Below are positions 24,656 to 31,340 of a stretch of DNA of 39,228 nt, in pieces. How positions within the stretch are numbered: the first letter of the stretch is position 1; the number at the start of each line of letters is the position of its first letter. Source of the DNA: Chloroflexota bacterium (GTDB taxonomy: Bacteria > Chloroflexota > Dehalococcoidia > Lucifugimonadales > UBA3495); assembly GCA_009840175.1 (NCBI GenBank), contig VXOI01000133.1:1-39228 (forward strand). The letters are read 5' to 3'. A model generated the notes under the pieces. The model worked only from the letters and a program-made list of their open reading frames with translations. It made no database searches and was not told the origin of the DNA. A program made the translations under genes and the position numbers.

Positions 24656-25039
24656 CTACAAAACGACGGCAATCGCTATGAGAGCAGCCAGGACCACGGT
24701 GGACAAAATGCCGATACGGCGCAACTCGGCTCCGACGTAGTTGTAGGCAGCGGGCCGCTCCCCGCGGACGCGCCCTTGCCCTCTGCTCTGTACGGCGCTG
24801 CTCTGCGAGGCCGGGCGCTCTGCTGCGGCAGGGGCTGGCGCGGGCGTGGCCTGCTGGGCCACGGCAGGGGAAGCCGCGCCTACGGCTGCTTCCACAGCCA
24901 AGACAGCGCCGCCGCCATTCTCTTGCGACTGCGGGTGGGTTGGGGTTGCAGGGATACCGCTGGGGCCTCTCTGGGCCCGCTTTCTGCGGCGACTCAATTC
25001 ACCTTGCCGGGACGCAACCCGGCGGGACTTTCCAGCCAT
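24656..25039 (-). CDS. small basic tail-anchored membrane protein, unknown
   Basis: A 127-residue protein with three visible parts. The N-terminus is strongly basic (MAGKSRRVASRQGELSRRRK) and could bind nucleic acid or ribosomes. The middle is an Ala/Pro/Gln-rich flexible linker. The C-terminus is one hydrophobic segment (IGILSTVVLAALIAIAVVL) ending the protein, so the chain would be tail-anchored with the basic end in the cytoplasm. AGAGG precedes the ATG by nine bases. It lies upstream of uvrC in the same direction with 21 bases between them and is likely co-transcribed. I know no function for it. Confidence 0.75.
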   Translation of the reverse strand: MAGKSRRVASRQGELSRRRKRAQRGPSGIPATPTHPQSQENGGGAVLAVEAAVGAASPAVAQQATPAPAPAAAERPASQSSAVQSRGQGRVRGERPAAYNYVGAELRRIGILSTVVLAALIAIAVVL

Positions 25040-25069
25040 CGGTATACACCTCTCTCAGGAGGGTACAGG

Positions 25070-25106
25070 CGCAGGATGGCTCCGTGCCAGGGGGGGCGAT
25101 CCTGCG
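25070..25106 (-). promoter_or_regulatory. structured leader of the tail-anchored gene / uvrC transcript
   Basis: CGCAGGAT and ATCCTGCG form a perfect 8-bp stem with a 21-base loop containing a run of seven G/C. It ends 31 bases before the start codon and would form in the mRNA leader. No known riboswitch is recognised. Confidence 0.35.
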
Positions 25107-25215
25107 ATTCTTTCATAACCTATTAGTCAACTATACCAGCAAACGTGGGAAAAAGGCAGTCTGGTGGAGACGTACTCTTGGACTAAAAGCCTGCATTCGA
25201 CCCAACCTCCCACAC

Positions 25216-25248
25216 AGAGAAACAGGAGCGCACAAACGTGCGCCCCTG
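25216..25248 (-). terminator. intrinsic terminator after xerD
   Basis: On the minus strand CAGG-G-GCGCAC, GTTT loop, GTGCGC-T-CCTG, then TTTCTCT. Ten base pairs with one mismatch and a short U tract, about 40 bases beyond the xerD stop. It may also be a copy of a GC-rich palindromic repeat. Confidence 0.6.
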
Positions 25249-25288
25249 CGAATGATGCCTCTCTTGATACGAGCTTCAGCGTGTCGGC

Positions 25289-26209
25289 CTATGCCCTCGG
25301 ATGGCTCCTCTCGTATTCTTCCCTGACGTAAGGACTGGTCAAGTGGGTGTAGACCTGGGTGGTCGAGATGCTGGAGTGTCCCAGCAGTTCCTGGACGTGG
25401 CGCAGCGATGCGCCGTTTTGCAGCAGATGGGTGGCGAAGCTATGCCGCAGAGTGTGAGGCGTGATGCTGGACTTGATGCCGGCGGCCTGGGCGTAATTCT
25501 TCAGAATTGACCATACCCATTGACGGGTGAGGCGCTCGCCCCGGTGATTGATGAACAGAGCAGGCTCCTGCTTTCGGCTACCCAGCATCAACAGCCGGGC
25601 ATTCTTCATGTACTTCGCCAGGACTTGCAGCGCCTTGGGATAAAGGTGGACTATGCGCTCCTTGGATCCTTTGCCCAGGCACCGGATGTAGGACTCCTCG
25701 ATGTTGACGTCGCCCACGTTCAGCGACACCAGTTCCCCAACCCGCAGCCCGGTGGCGTAGAGCAGTTCCATTATGACCGCATCCCGCTGCCCCTCGTTGG
25801 TGCCGGGCTTGTAGCTTACCTCCAGCAGCTTGGTGACTTCCTCTTCAGTGAGATATTTAGGAAGGGACCGGCCTACCTTGGGAGTCCCCAGCGACTCCGT
25901 GGGATCTTCGGTGATGATCCCGTTCTCAGCCATAAACCCGAAAAAAGACTTGACCGAGGCAACCTTTCGCGCGGTGGTGGCGTTGCGGTATCCCTTGCGG
26001 TCTTTCAGGTCGGTGATGTACAGGTTCAGGGTGTCTATGTTCACCCTGGTCCAGTCGTAGGCGTTGTTGCTGGAGCTAGGGCCGCTTCCGTTTCTGGACA
26101 GAAACTCGGAGAACTGGGAGAGGTCGTTCCGGTAAGCATCGCAAGTGTTCTGGGAAAATCCCTTTTCCACCAGGAGATGCTGTAGGAAAGAGGAAATAGT
26201 GCGGTCCAT
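25289..26209 (-). CDS. xerD: tyrosine recombinase XerC/XerD
   Basis: Site-specific recombinase that resolves chromosome dimers at dif. The 306-residue protein has an N-terminal SAM-like core-binding domain (FLQHLLVEKGFSQNTCDAYR) and a catalytic domain from about residue 110. Catalytic residues are visible: Arg in YATGLRVGEL, Lys in GKGSKERIVH, His-x-x-Arg in HTLRHSFATHLL, His in LLGHSSISTTQVYTHL and the nucleophile Tyr in that same block. AAAGGA precedes the ATG. It is one of the two Xer types; with no second copy nearby, XerC versus XerD is not decided with certainty, though the TPHTLRHSFATHLL form and length favour XerD. Confidence 0.93.
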   Translation of the reverse strand: MDRTISSFLQHLLVEKGFSQNTCDAYRNDLSQFSEFLSRNGSGPSSSNNAYDWTRVNIDTLNLYITDLKDRKGYRNATTARKVASVKSFFGFMAENGIITEDPTESLGTPKVGRSLPKYLTEEEVTKLLEVSYKPGTNEGQRDAVIMELLYATGLRVGELVSLNVGDVNIEESYIRCLGKGSKERIVHLYPKALQVLAKYMKNARLLMLGSRKQEPALFINHRGERLTRQWVWSILKNYAQAAGIKSSITPHTLRHSFATHLLQNGASLRHVQELLGHSSISTTQVYTHLTSPYVREEYERSHPRA

Positions 26210-26388
26210 AAGCTCGTATCCTTTCGCCGAAGCGTAAAACAGATGAACAAGTCATCGCTGGGAGACGCTTGTCCAGTACTGGGAAGGATACTAGCACAGG
26301 TCGCCGGGGCCTCTACGACTGGATTCTGTGCGGGATTTCAGGAATTTGACCAAAATTAAACTCCGTTAAATCTCTCGGAAGCATAATA

Positions 26389-26410
26389 CGCCCCGACTTT
26401 AGCCGGGGCG
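26389..26410 (-). terminator. hairpin downstream of thiolase-like gene
   Basis: CGCCCCG / CGGGGCG stem of seven pairs with an eight-base loop, about 30 bases after the stop. The following TATTAT is only a weak U tract. Rest of the 230-base gap to xerD shows no gene. Confidence 0.45.
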
Positions 26411-26439
26411 CGATGCGTGATTGATAGAAGTCGAAATGT

Positions 26440-27606
26440 TCAGGTAGCCAGTAGTACGGTGCCAGTGGAAGACAGGGAGCCGCCGGTGCCATTTACGATG
26501 GCGGTCTTGGCTGCCTCCCCTGGCGAGCGTTTGCTCATTACCTGCCGCTCGCCGCACTCTCCCCGAAGCTGCCGCACCGCCTCCACCAGCAGGAAGATGC
26601 CGTACATCCCCGGATGCGTGTACGACAGCCCGCCCCCGCTGGTGTTCAGGGCGAAGTCGCCGCCCGGCGCGGTGCGCTGATTGGCTACGAAATCCGCCGC
26701 TTCCCCACGCCCGCAGAACCCCAGTGACTCCAGCGTGACCATGACGGTGTAGGTGAAGGAGTCGTAGATCATCGCCAGATCCAGGTCGTCGTGGCTCAGG
26801 CCGGCCCGCGCCATCGCCCTCGGCCCCGACTCACGCGCTGGGGTAATGGTGTAGGATGGCATCTGGCTGATGATGTTGTGATCGTGGGACTCGCCGCCTC
26901 CAAGCACCCACACCGGCTGCTTGCGGCAGCTCGCCGCCCTCTCTGCCGTGGTGACGATAACCGCCGCGCCGCTGTCAGTGACCAGGCAGCAGTCCAGCAG
27001 ATGGAAGGGCCAGGACACCCAGCGGGAGTTGTGATAGTCGTCGAAGCTCATCGGGGTGTCGTGCATCTGCGCCACCGGGTTCAGGTTGGCCCACTTGCGG
27101 GTGGCAACGGCTATCTCCGCCATGCCCTGCCGCGTCTTGTCCTCGCCATAATCGTGTATATAGCGGGTACAGGCCATCGAGTAGTTGATTGGCGCGCCTA
27201 TTATGCCGTAGGGGGCCTCGTATTGTGCTGCGGGAAGATTGCCGTCCGCTGGCACGCGCACCCTGGTGGAGCGCCCAGCCTGCCCATGGGTGATGAGCGC
27301 TGTCTCGCAGTACCCAGCCCGGATGGCCGCTATAGCGTGGGCCACGTGGATGACAAAGGAAGAGCCGCCGACATAGGTGCTGTCGGTGAACACCGGCTCA
27401 ATGCCGAAATACTCCGCCGTTGCCAGCGTCGAGAATCCGGCGGTCAGCACGCCGTCAATGTCGCTCATCTTTAGGCCGGCGTCGTCCAGGGCGTTGTAGG
27501 CTGCCTCCGCGTGGTGTTGCAGCGACGACTTACCGGGCACATTGCCCATAACGTCGGACTCGGCAACCCCCACGATGGCGATGTCCCGCGGAGCAGAAGA
27601 AGTCAC
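26440..27606 (-). CDS. thiolase-like protein (SCP-x / lipid-transfer type) without the nucleophile Cys
   Basis: A 388-residue thiolase-superfamily protein. It has DIAIVGVAESDV at the start, the segment DIDGVLTAGFSTLATAEYFG, and the C-terminal LNTSGGGLSYTHPGMYGIFL with the catalytic His. At the position of the acyl-binding cysteine the sequence is YVGGSSFVIHVAHAIAAI, with Ser instead of Cys. The second conserved Cys is also missing (IVNGTGGSLSSTGT). Condensing or thiolytic activity is therefore doubtful. Related thiolase-like proteins work in complexes with a DUF35 OB-fold partner, for example as retro-aldolases in steroid side-chain breakdown, but no DUF35 gene is adjacent here. Probably an acyl-CoA-binding or aldolase-type enzyme. 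Confidence 0.85.
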   Translation of the reverse strand: MTSSAPRDIAIVGVAESDVMGNVPGKSSLQHHAEAAYNALDDAGLKMSDIDGVLTAGFSTLATAEYFGIEPVFTDSTYVGGSSFVIHVAHAIAAIRAGYCETALITHGQAGRSTRVRVPADGNLPAAQYEAPYGIIGAPINYSMACTRYIHDYGEDKTRQGMAEIAVATRKWANLNPVAQMHDTPMSFDDYHNSRWVSWPFHLLDCCLVTDSGAAVIVTTAERAASCRKQPVWVLGGGESHDHNIISQMPSYTITPARESGPRAMARAGLSHDDLDLAMIYDSFTYTVMVTLESLGFCGRGEAADFVANQRTAPGGDFALNTSGGGLSYTHPGMYGIFLLVEAVRQLRGECGERQVMSKRSPGEAAKTAIVNGTGGSLSSTGTVLLAT

Positions 27607-27783
27607 AACCTTTCCCCCAAATGCAAATCAAATGTTGCGCCAGATGGTACAACACCGCCGCCCCAGCCACAAGCAGGAGACATCCTCTCAGGGCCTTTCG
27701 ATTATTGTCTGGATCAGGATCAAAAGGTGATCAGGATTCTCCGTCTTCTTCCATATGCAAAACTGCCGACGCCTGGAATTTCA

Positions 27784-27819
27784 CCCTCACCCTAACCCTC
27801 TCCCTCAAGGGAGAGGGAA
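27784..27819 (+). repeat. dispersed hairpin repeat, copy 5 (left of IS)
   Basis: Consensus copy ending directly before the left end of the IS. Its last 26-27 bases (27793-27819) are repeated exactly on the other side of the IS. Confidence 0.9.
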
Positions 27820-27820
27820 A

Positions 27821-29288
27821 CATGAGTCATCCCGAATTTTGGTGAGGGGAAAGACAGTAAAAGCGGTATAAGAAATCTGACGCAAAGAAAGACCCCTTTT
27901 GGTGAAATGGGAATGTCACAACACCATTCACCGGGAGGGGTCTTTGCATATGTTGCCGCATGGGGTGGGTGAGAGGCAAGGGCTGGAGGTTGCGGATCTG
28001 TTGCAATCTTTCATCGGTCCATTGGCCAAATGGCTGGATGAGCAGGTGGACCGGCGTCTGGTACGCACCCTTTTTCTGACACTGGTGGCCATCGTGCGCC
28101 TGCGCCACTCCCGGTCGGGTCTGCTGCTCAGCGAGCTGGGCGCTCACATTCTCTCCCCGGCTCAGGCTCCGGCGGGCACCAAGCGGTTAAGCAGTCTGCT
28201 GCGTTCCCCCAAGTGGTCGCACCACCTATTGGAGAGGTTCCTATTGCACTTGGCAGACCAGGAGCTGGCTCAGATAGAGGAACGAGGGGAACTGGCCCTG
28301 GCCATCTGGGACGAGAGCGTGCTGGAGAAGCCGGAAAGCATCGCTCTGGAGGGACTGTGCCCGGTACGCTCCAGCAAGGCAGCTCGTCTCAAGCGCATCA
28401 AGCCCGGATACTACCATCCACCGGGGGGCCCGCCGGTATTCGTCCCGGGTCTGCAGTGGCTCACCGTCATGCTGGCCGGGATGCAGGGGCCTCCCGTGCT
28501 GGCCGCCATGCGCTGGTGGACCAGCCGGGGCAGACTGGCCAGCCACCGGCGGGATGAGACCGCGTCCCTGCTGTCCCAGAGTGCCGCTGGGTGGGGAAGG
28601 CGGGTGGTCCACGTCTTGGACCGGGGCTTCGCCGGCGCCCCCTGGCTGGAGGAACTGGGCAAACATCAAGGGCGGTTCATCATGCGCTGGCCCACGCGCT
28701 ACCACCTGGCCGACGCCAAGGGCGAGCGTCCTGCATGGCATATCACCCGGGGCAAACGCTCCCAGGACCACCGCCAGATCTGGGATCTGAACCGCCGCCA
28801 GTACCGCAAGACCGGCATCGTGGCGGTGCCGGTCCGGCATCCCAGGATGGAGGGCGAACTGTGGCTGGTGATTTCCAGGCCCGGCAAGGGACGCAAGCCC
28901 TGGTACCTGCTGACCAGCGAGAACATCGCAACGGTGGATGACGCCTGGCGGGTGGTTATGGCCTACGCGCGCCGGTGGCAGGTGGAGATGTGCTACCGGG
29001 CCTGCAAGAGCGACCTGGCCCAAGAGCGACCTGGCCATGGAAAGCCCCCGGCTGTGGTTCTGGGAAAACCGGCTCAAGCTGCTGCTGATGGTCAGCCTGG
29101 TATATGCCTTCCTCCTGTCCCTGCTGGCGCCAAGGCTCGCCCCTCTGGTGCAAGAACTGCTCCGAAACTGGTGCCACAGAACAGGAGAGAGGTACCGCCA
29201 AGCCGCGATACCTCTCTCCAGACTCAGAGCCGCCCTTTCCGCCCTATGGCTGTCTCATCCACCTACCCTAAATTCGGGATGACTCATG
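27821..29288 (+). mobile_element. IS4-family insertion sequence, 1468 bp, transposase frameshifted
   Basis: Perfect 19-bp terminal inverted repeats, CATGAGTCATCCCGAATTT, at 27821-27839 and 29270-29288. One more base (A at 27820, T at 29289) would also pair. Between them is a single transposase gene. The flanks carry an exact 26-27 bp direct repeat (27793-27819 and 29289-29315) that equals the hairpin part of the dispersed repeat. IS4-family elements usually duplicate about 9-12 bp, so this is unusually long. Confidence 0.88.
27950..29282 (+). pseudogene. IS4-family DDE transposase, broken by a 16-bp tandem duplication
   Basis: The protein has catalytic Asp residues in LAIWDESVLEKPES and HVLDRGFAGAPWLE. 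It also has the IS4 hallmark Y-(2)-R-(3)-E-(6)-K, read as YARRWQVEMCYRACK. Start is ATG at 27950, nine bases after GGGAGGGG. Directly after the hallmark the 16 bases CAAGAGCGACCTGGCC occur twice in tandem (29005-29020, 29021-29036), which shifts the frame. Removing one copy restores CKSDLAMESPRLWFWENRLK and a normal C-terminus (LLLMVSLVYAFLLSLLAPRL). That restored frame stops at 29282, inside the right inverted repeat. As it stands the frame runs out of the IS to 29341 with unrelated residues. The catalytic Glu is before the break, but the C-terminal helices are lost, so the transposase is probably inactive. Confidence 0.9.
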
Positions 29289-29315
29289 TAACCCTCTCCC
29301 TCAAGGGAGAGGGAA
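29289..29315 (+). repeat. dispersed hairpin repeat, copy 6 (right of IS, partial)
   Basis: Exact duplicate of the hairpin half of copy 5, lacking the upstream CCCTCACCC part. This shows that it arose when the IS inserted, not as an independent copy. Confidence 0.88.
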
Positions 29316-29363
29316 TAATCGAAAGGCCCTGCATCCTCTAACCAGGGATTGACTGCGAAGGGA

Positions 29364-29450
29364 TTGTCTGAATCAGGATTTGGGGATTTTCAGGATGGGC
29401 GTCGGTTTATCCTGCCAATCCTTCAATCCTGAGAATCCTGATTCAGACAA
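29364..29450. repeat. 87-bp palindromic repeat element
   Basis: Perfect 17-bp inverted ends, TTGTCTGAATCAGGATT (29364-29380) and its complement (29434-29450), with an inner CAGGAT / ATCCTG stem. A related half-unit lies inside the MITE-like element at 27705-27720. Non-coding; such GATTCAGACAA-type palindromes are dispersed in many genomes. Nothing else is seen between the IS region and the EVE gene. Confidence 0.75.
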
Positions 29451-29514
29451 AGAATCGAAACACCTTGCGTGATAAAATGGTCTTTTACGCCAATTTCAAG
29501 TTCCCAGAGGGGCT

Positions 29515-30075
29515 ATGCCAAGCAACTTCTGGATGATTGCCAACAACGAGCGGAATTTTCGCATTACCCAGGAACGGGGATTCTCCGTCATGGGTCTCAA
29601 ATCCCAGCACCGCAGGAAGGTCCAGCGCATCTCCGAAGACGACCGTATCCTGCTGTACGTCACACACATTCGCCGCTTCGTCGCCACGGTCACCGCCACG
29701 TCGGACTACTTTGAGTCCGATGAGGCGATTTGGGAGAGAGAGGGCAGGGCAGGATTTCCGTACCGGGTCAACATTCGCCCGGAGATAGTCCTGAGGGACG
29801 AGCAGTTCATGGACGCCAATCTCATCGCGCCGAGGCTGGAGTACGTGAAGCGCTGGGCGCCGGAGGACTGGTACATGGCCTTTCAGGGAAACCTGCACCT
29901 GCTGCCCAAGAGCGACTTCCTCCTCATCGAAGAGGAAATGAAGAAGCTCCACTTCGGCAGGGACTACCAGCCCACTCCGGTAGTGCCGACCCGCACCCAG
30001 CAGCGCCGCCGCCGCTCCGGCAGCCGTCGGCCTGCCGCTGCCCAGTCCCCGCAGCAGCCTGCCCCACGGCGTTAG
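29515..30075 (+). CDS. EVE-domain protein with basic C-terminal tail
   Basis: A 186-residue protein. The EVE (PUA-like) domain fills about residues 4-145. It starts NFWMIANNERNFRITQERGF and continues VMGLKSQHRRKVQRISEDDR, ILLYVTHIRRFVATVTATSD and IAPRLEYVKRWAPEDWYMAF. EVE domains bind modified bases in DNA or RNA through an aromatic cage, and the Trp and Phe residues expected for this are present. The last 35 residues are disordered and very basic (QQRRRRSGSRRPAAAQSPQQ), likely a nucleic acid-binding tail. GAGGGG precedes the ATG. Its end overlaps by four bases the queG stop on the other strand. Confidence 0.87.
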   Translation: MPSNFWMIANNERNFRITQERGFSVMGLKSQHRRKVQRISEDDRILLYVTHIRRFVATVTATSDYFESDEAIWEREGRAGFPYRVNIRPEIVLRDEQFMDANLIAPRLEYVKRWAPEDWYMAFQGNLHLLPKSDFLLIEEEMKKLHFGRDYQPTPVVPTRTQQRRRRSGSRRPAAAQSPQQPAPRR

Positions 30076-31280
30076 CGAGTATGAATCCCCTCTCCCGCTG
30101 GGAGAGGGTTAGGTGAGGGCGTCCCCCTCGCCGCCACGATTTCCTCCAGCACGCCGGGGTCGGTTTCGGCACTGGCGGCTTCCAACAGCAATGCTCCCGC
30201 TTCCGCGCCGCCGATTTGCCCCAGCGCCCAGGCCGCATGACCTCGCACCAGCGGCTCCCCCTGCCGCAAAGCGCGCCCCAGTGCAGGCACAGCCTCGGTC
30301 GCGCCTAGGTTGCCCAGTGCCACGCAGGCGTTGCGCTGCATTCCGGTGCGCTTGGCCCGCATCACCGGCATTCCGGCGAACCGGCCACGGAATTTATCAT
30401 CCGACATTTCCAGTAGCTCTATCAGGTCCAGGAATGCCATCTGCTCCGTTGGCCCCGAGCTTGTCGAAGGGCTGCTCCGCATGGCGGCAGGGAACGGGAT
30501 GGGCTGCCCAGCAGGTCGCGCCTTGCGGTTGACCGGGCAAACGTCCTGGCAGATGTCGCAGCCGAAGACCCAGTCCTGCATCAGCGGACGAAGCTCGCGG
30601 GGAATCGCGCCCCGATTCTCGATGGTCAGGTAGGAGATGCAGCGGGCATTGTCCACCACATATGGCGCCACGATGGCTCCCGTGGGACAGTCTTCGATGC
30701 ACCGAACGCAGGAGCCGCAGGACTTCTTCAGTGGGGCGTCGGGCTCCAGCTCCAAGTCGGTGATAACCTGCCCGAGAAACACCCACGACCCGAACTGCGG
30801 CGTCAAAATGTTCGTGTTCTTGCCGAACCACCCGATGCCCGCGCGGTTGGCGGCCGCCCGGTCCAGCATCGGCCCGTCGTCCACGTACCAGCGGGCCGCG
30901 ATCTCCGCCCCCAACTCCAGCTCCAGCCCGCGCACGAACTCCCGCATCCGCCGCTTCATCACCCGGTGGTAGTCGCGCACCCAAGCATACCGCGCCACCC
31001 GCCCTGATAGCCGGGGCACATCATCCTCCGGCCAATCATCCCCAAGATAGCTCAACCCCAGGCAGATGACAGACCGCGCCCCCGGCAACAGTTCCGACGG
31101 GCTGGTCCCCCGCATAACCCGCGACTCCGCGTACCATGGCAGCCCGTCCATTCGCCCCTCGCGGATGCGCTCCAGCGCCGCATCCCGGTCGGCGCCGAAG
31201 TCGTCCGCCGAAGTCACGCCCACCATGTCGAACCCGCAGGCGCGGGCGTGGGCGGTGACAGTGGCTTTCAAGTCGTTCAT
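30072..31280 (-). CDS. queG: epoxyqueuosine reductase, carrying two repeat-derived segments
   Basis: QueG reduces epoxyqueuosine to queuosine at the wobble base of certain tRNAs, using cobalamin and two 4Fe-4S clusters. The 402-residue protein has the cobalamin domain first (HARACGFDMVGVTSADDFGA). The ferredoxin part follows, with CGSCVRCIEDCP and FGCDICQDVCPVN, then HEAT-like repeats (ALGNLGATEAVPALGRAL, HAAWALGQIGG). Two oddities: between the Fe-S and HEAT parts the residues SSPSTSSGPTEQ are read from a genomic palindromic repeat (30449-30471), and the C-terminus (SPNPLPAGEGIHTR) is read from a dispersed hairpin repeat. Start ATG 31280. The catalytic core is intact, so the enzyme is probably functional. 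Confidence 0.94.
   Translation of the reverse strand: MNDLKATVTAHARACGFDMVGVTSADDFGADRDAALERIREGRMDGLPWYAESRVMRGTSPSELLPGARSVICLGLSYLGDDWPEDDVPRLSGRVARYAWVRDYHRVMKRRMREFVRGLELELGAEIAARWYVDDGPMLDRAAANRAGIGWFGKNTNILTPQFGSWVFLGQVITDLELEPDAPLKKSCGSCVRCIEDCPTGAIVAPYVVDNARCISYLTIENRGAIPRELRPLMQDWVFGCDICQDVCPVNRKARPAGQPIPFPAAMRSSPSTSSGPTEQMAFLDLIELLEMSDDKFRGRFAGMPVMRAKRTGMQRNACVALGNLGATEAVPALGRALRQGEPLVRGHAAWALGQIGGAEAGALLLEAASAETDPGVLEEIVAARGTPSPNPLPAGEGIHTR
30084..30120 (-). repeat. dispersed hairpin repeat, copy 7 (forms the queG 3' end)
   Basis: Opposite orientation to copies 1-6: CCCTCTCCCGCTGGGAGAGGG then TTAGGTGAGGG. It lies inside the 3' end of queG and codes for its last residues. Confidence 0.85.
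30449..30471 (-). repeat. CCCTTCGACAAGCTC-type palindromic repeat inside queG
   Basis: Minus-strand CCCTTCGACAAGCTCGGGG followed by CCAA, matching a repeat widely dispersed in bacterial genomes. It is flanked by identical 8-mers, CTGCTCCG at 30441-30448 and 30472-30479. Confidence 0.7.
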
Positions 31281-31305
31281 GGTGTTTCGATGATAGCGCG
31301 AAAGG

Positions 31306-31311
31306 TATAAT
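31306..31311 (+). promoter_or_regulatory. -10 box of putative promoter for NucS-like gene
   Basis: Perfect TATAAT 29 bases before the start at 31341, in the 60-base gap between the divergent queG and nuclease genes. The -35 region is poor. Confidence 0.4.
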
Positions 31312-31340
31312 CCGGCCAATCGCAAGTTCGAGGGCCTGCC

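Larger units (their letters stand above)
27681..29339. mobile_element. MITE-like element (18-bp TIRs, 8-bp target duplication) split by an IS
   Basis: The terminal inverted repeats are CAGGGCCTTTCGATTATT at 27689-27706 and its exact complement at 29314-29331. Both ends are flanked by the same 8 bases, CATCCTCT (27681-27688 and 29332-29339), the footprint of a transposition. Removing the inner IS and one copy of the duplicated hairpin leaves an element of about 147 bp with no coding capacity. Its interior holds a degenerate TTGTCTGGATCAGGAT unit (27705-27720) and one dispersed hairpin repeat. No transposase in the window has matching ends, so it would be mobilised in trans. Confidence 0.75.

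Noticed and set aside
26340-26375. TTGACC plus A/T-rich stretch as a plus-strand promoter
   Set aside because: No -10 box at usable spacing and it would transcribe antisense into the thiolase-like gene.
29364-29450. CRISPR-like repeats or tRNA in the repeat-rich region
   Set aside because: Only one palindromic unit plus one half-unit, no regular spacing and no cloverleaf.
30441-30479. Clean transposon-like insertion with 8-bp duplication in queG
   Set aside because: Removing the 31-bp period would put the rest of queG out of frame, so a simple insertion model fails; kept only as an observation about the repeat.
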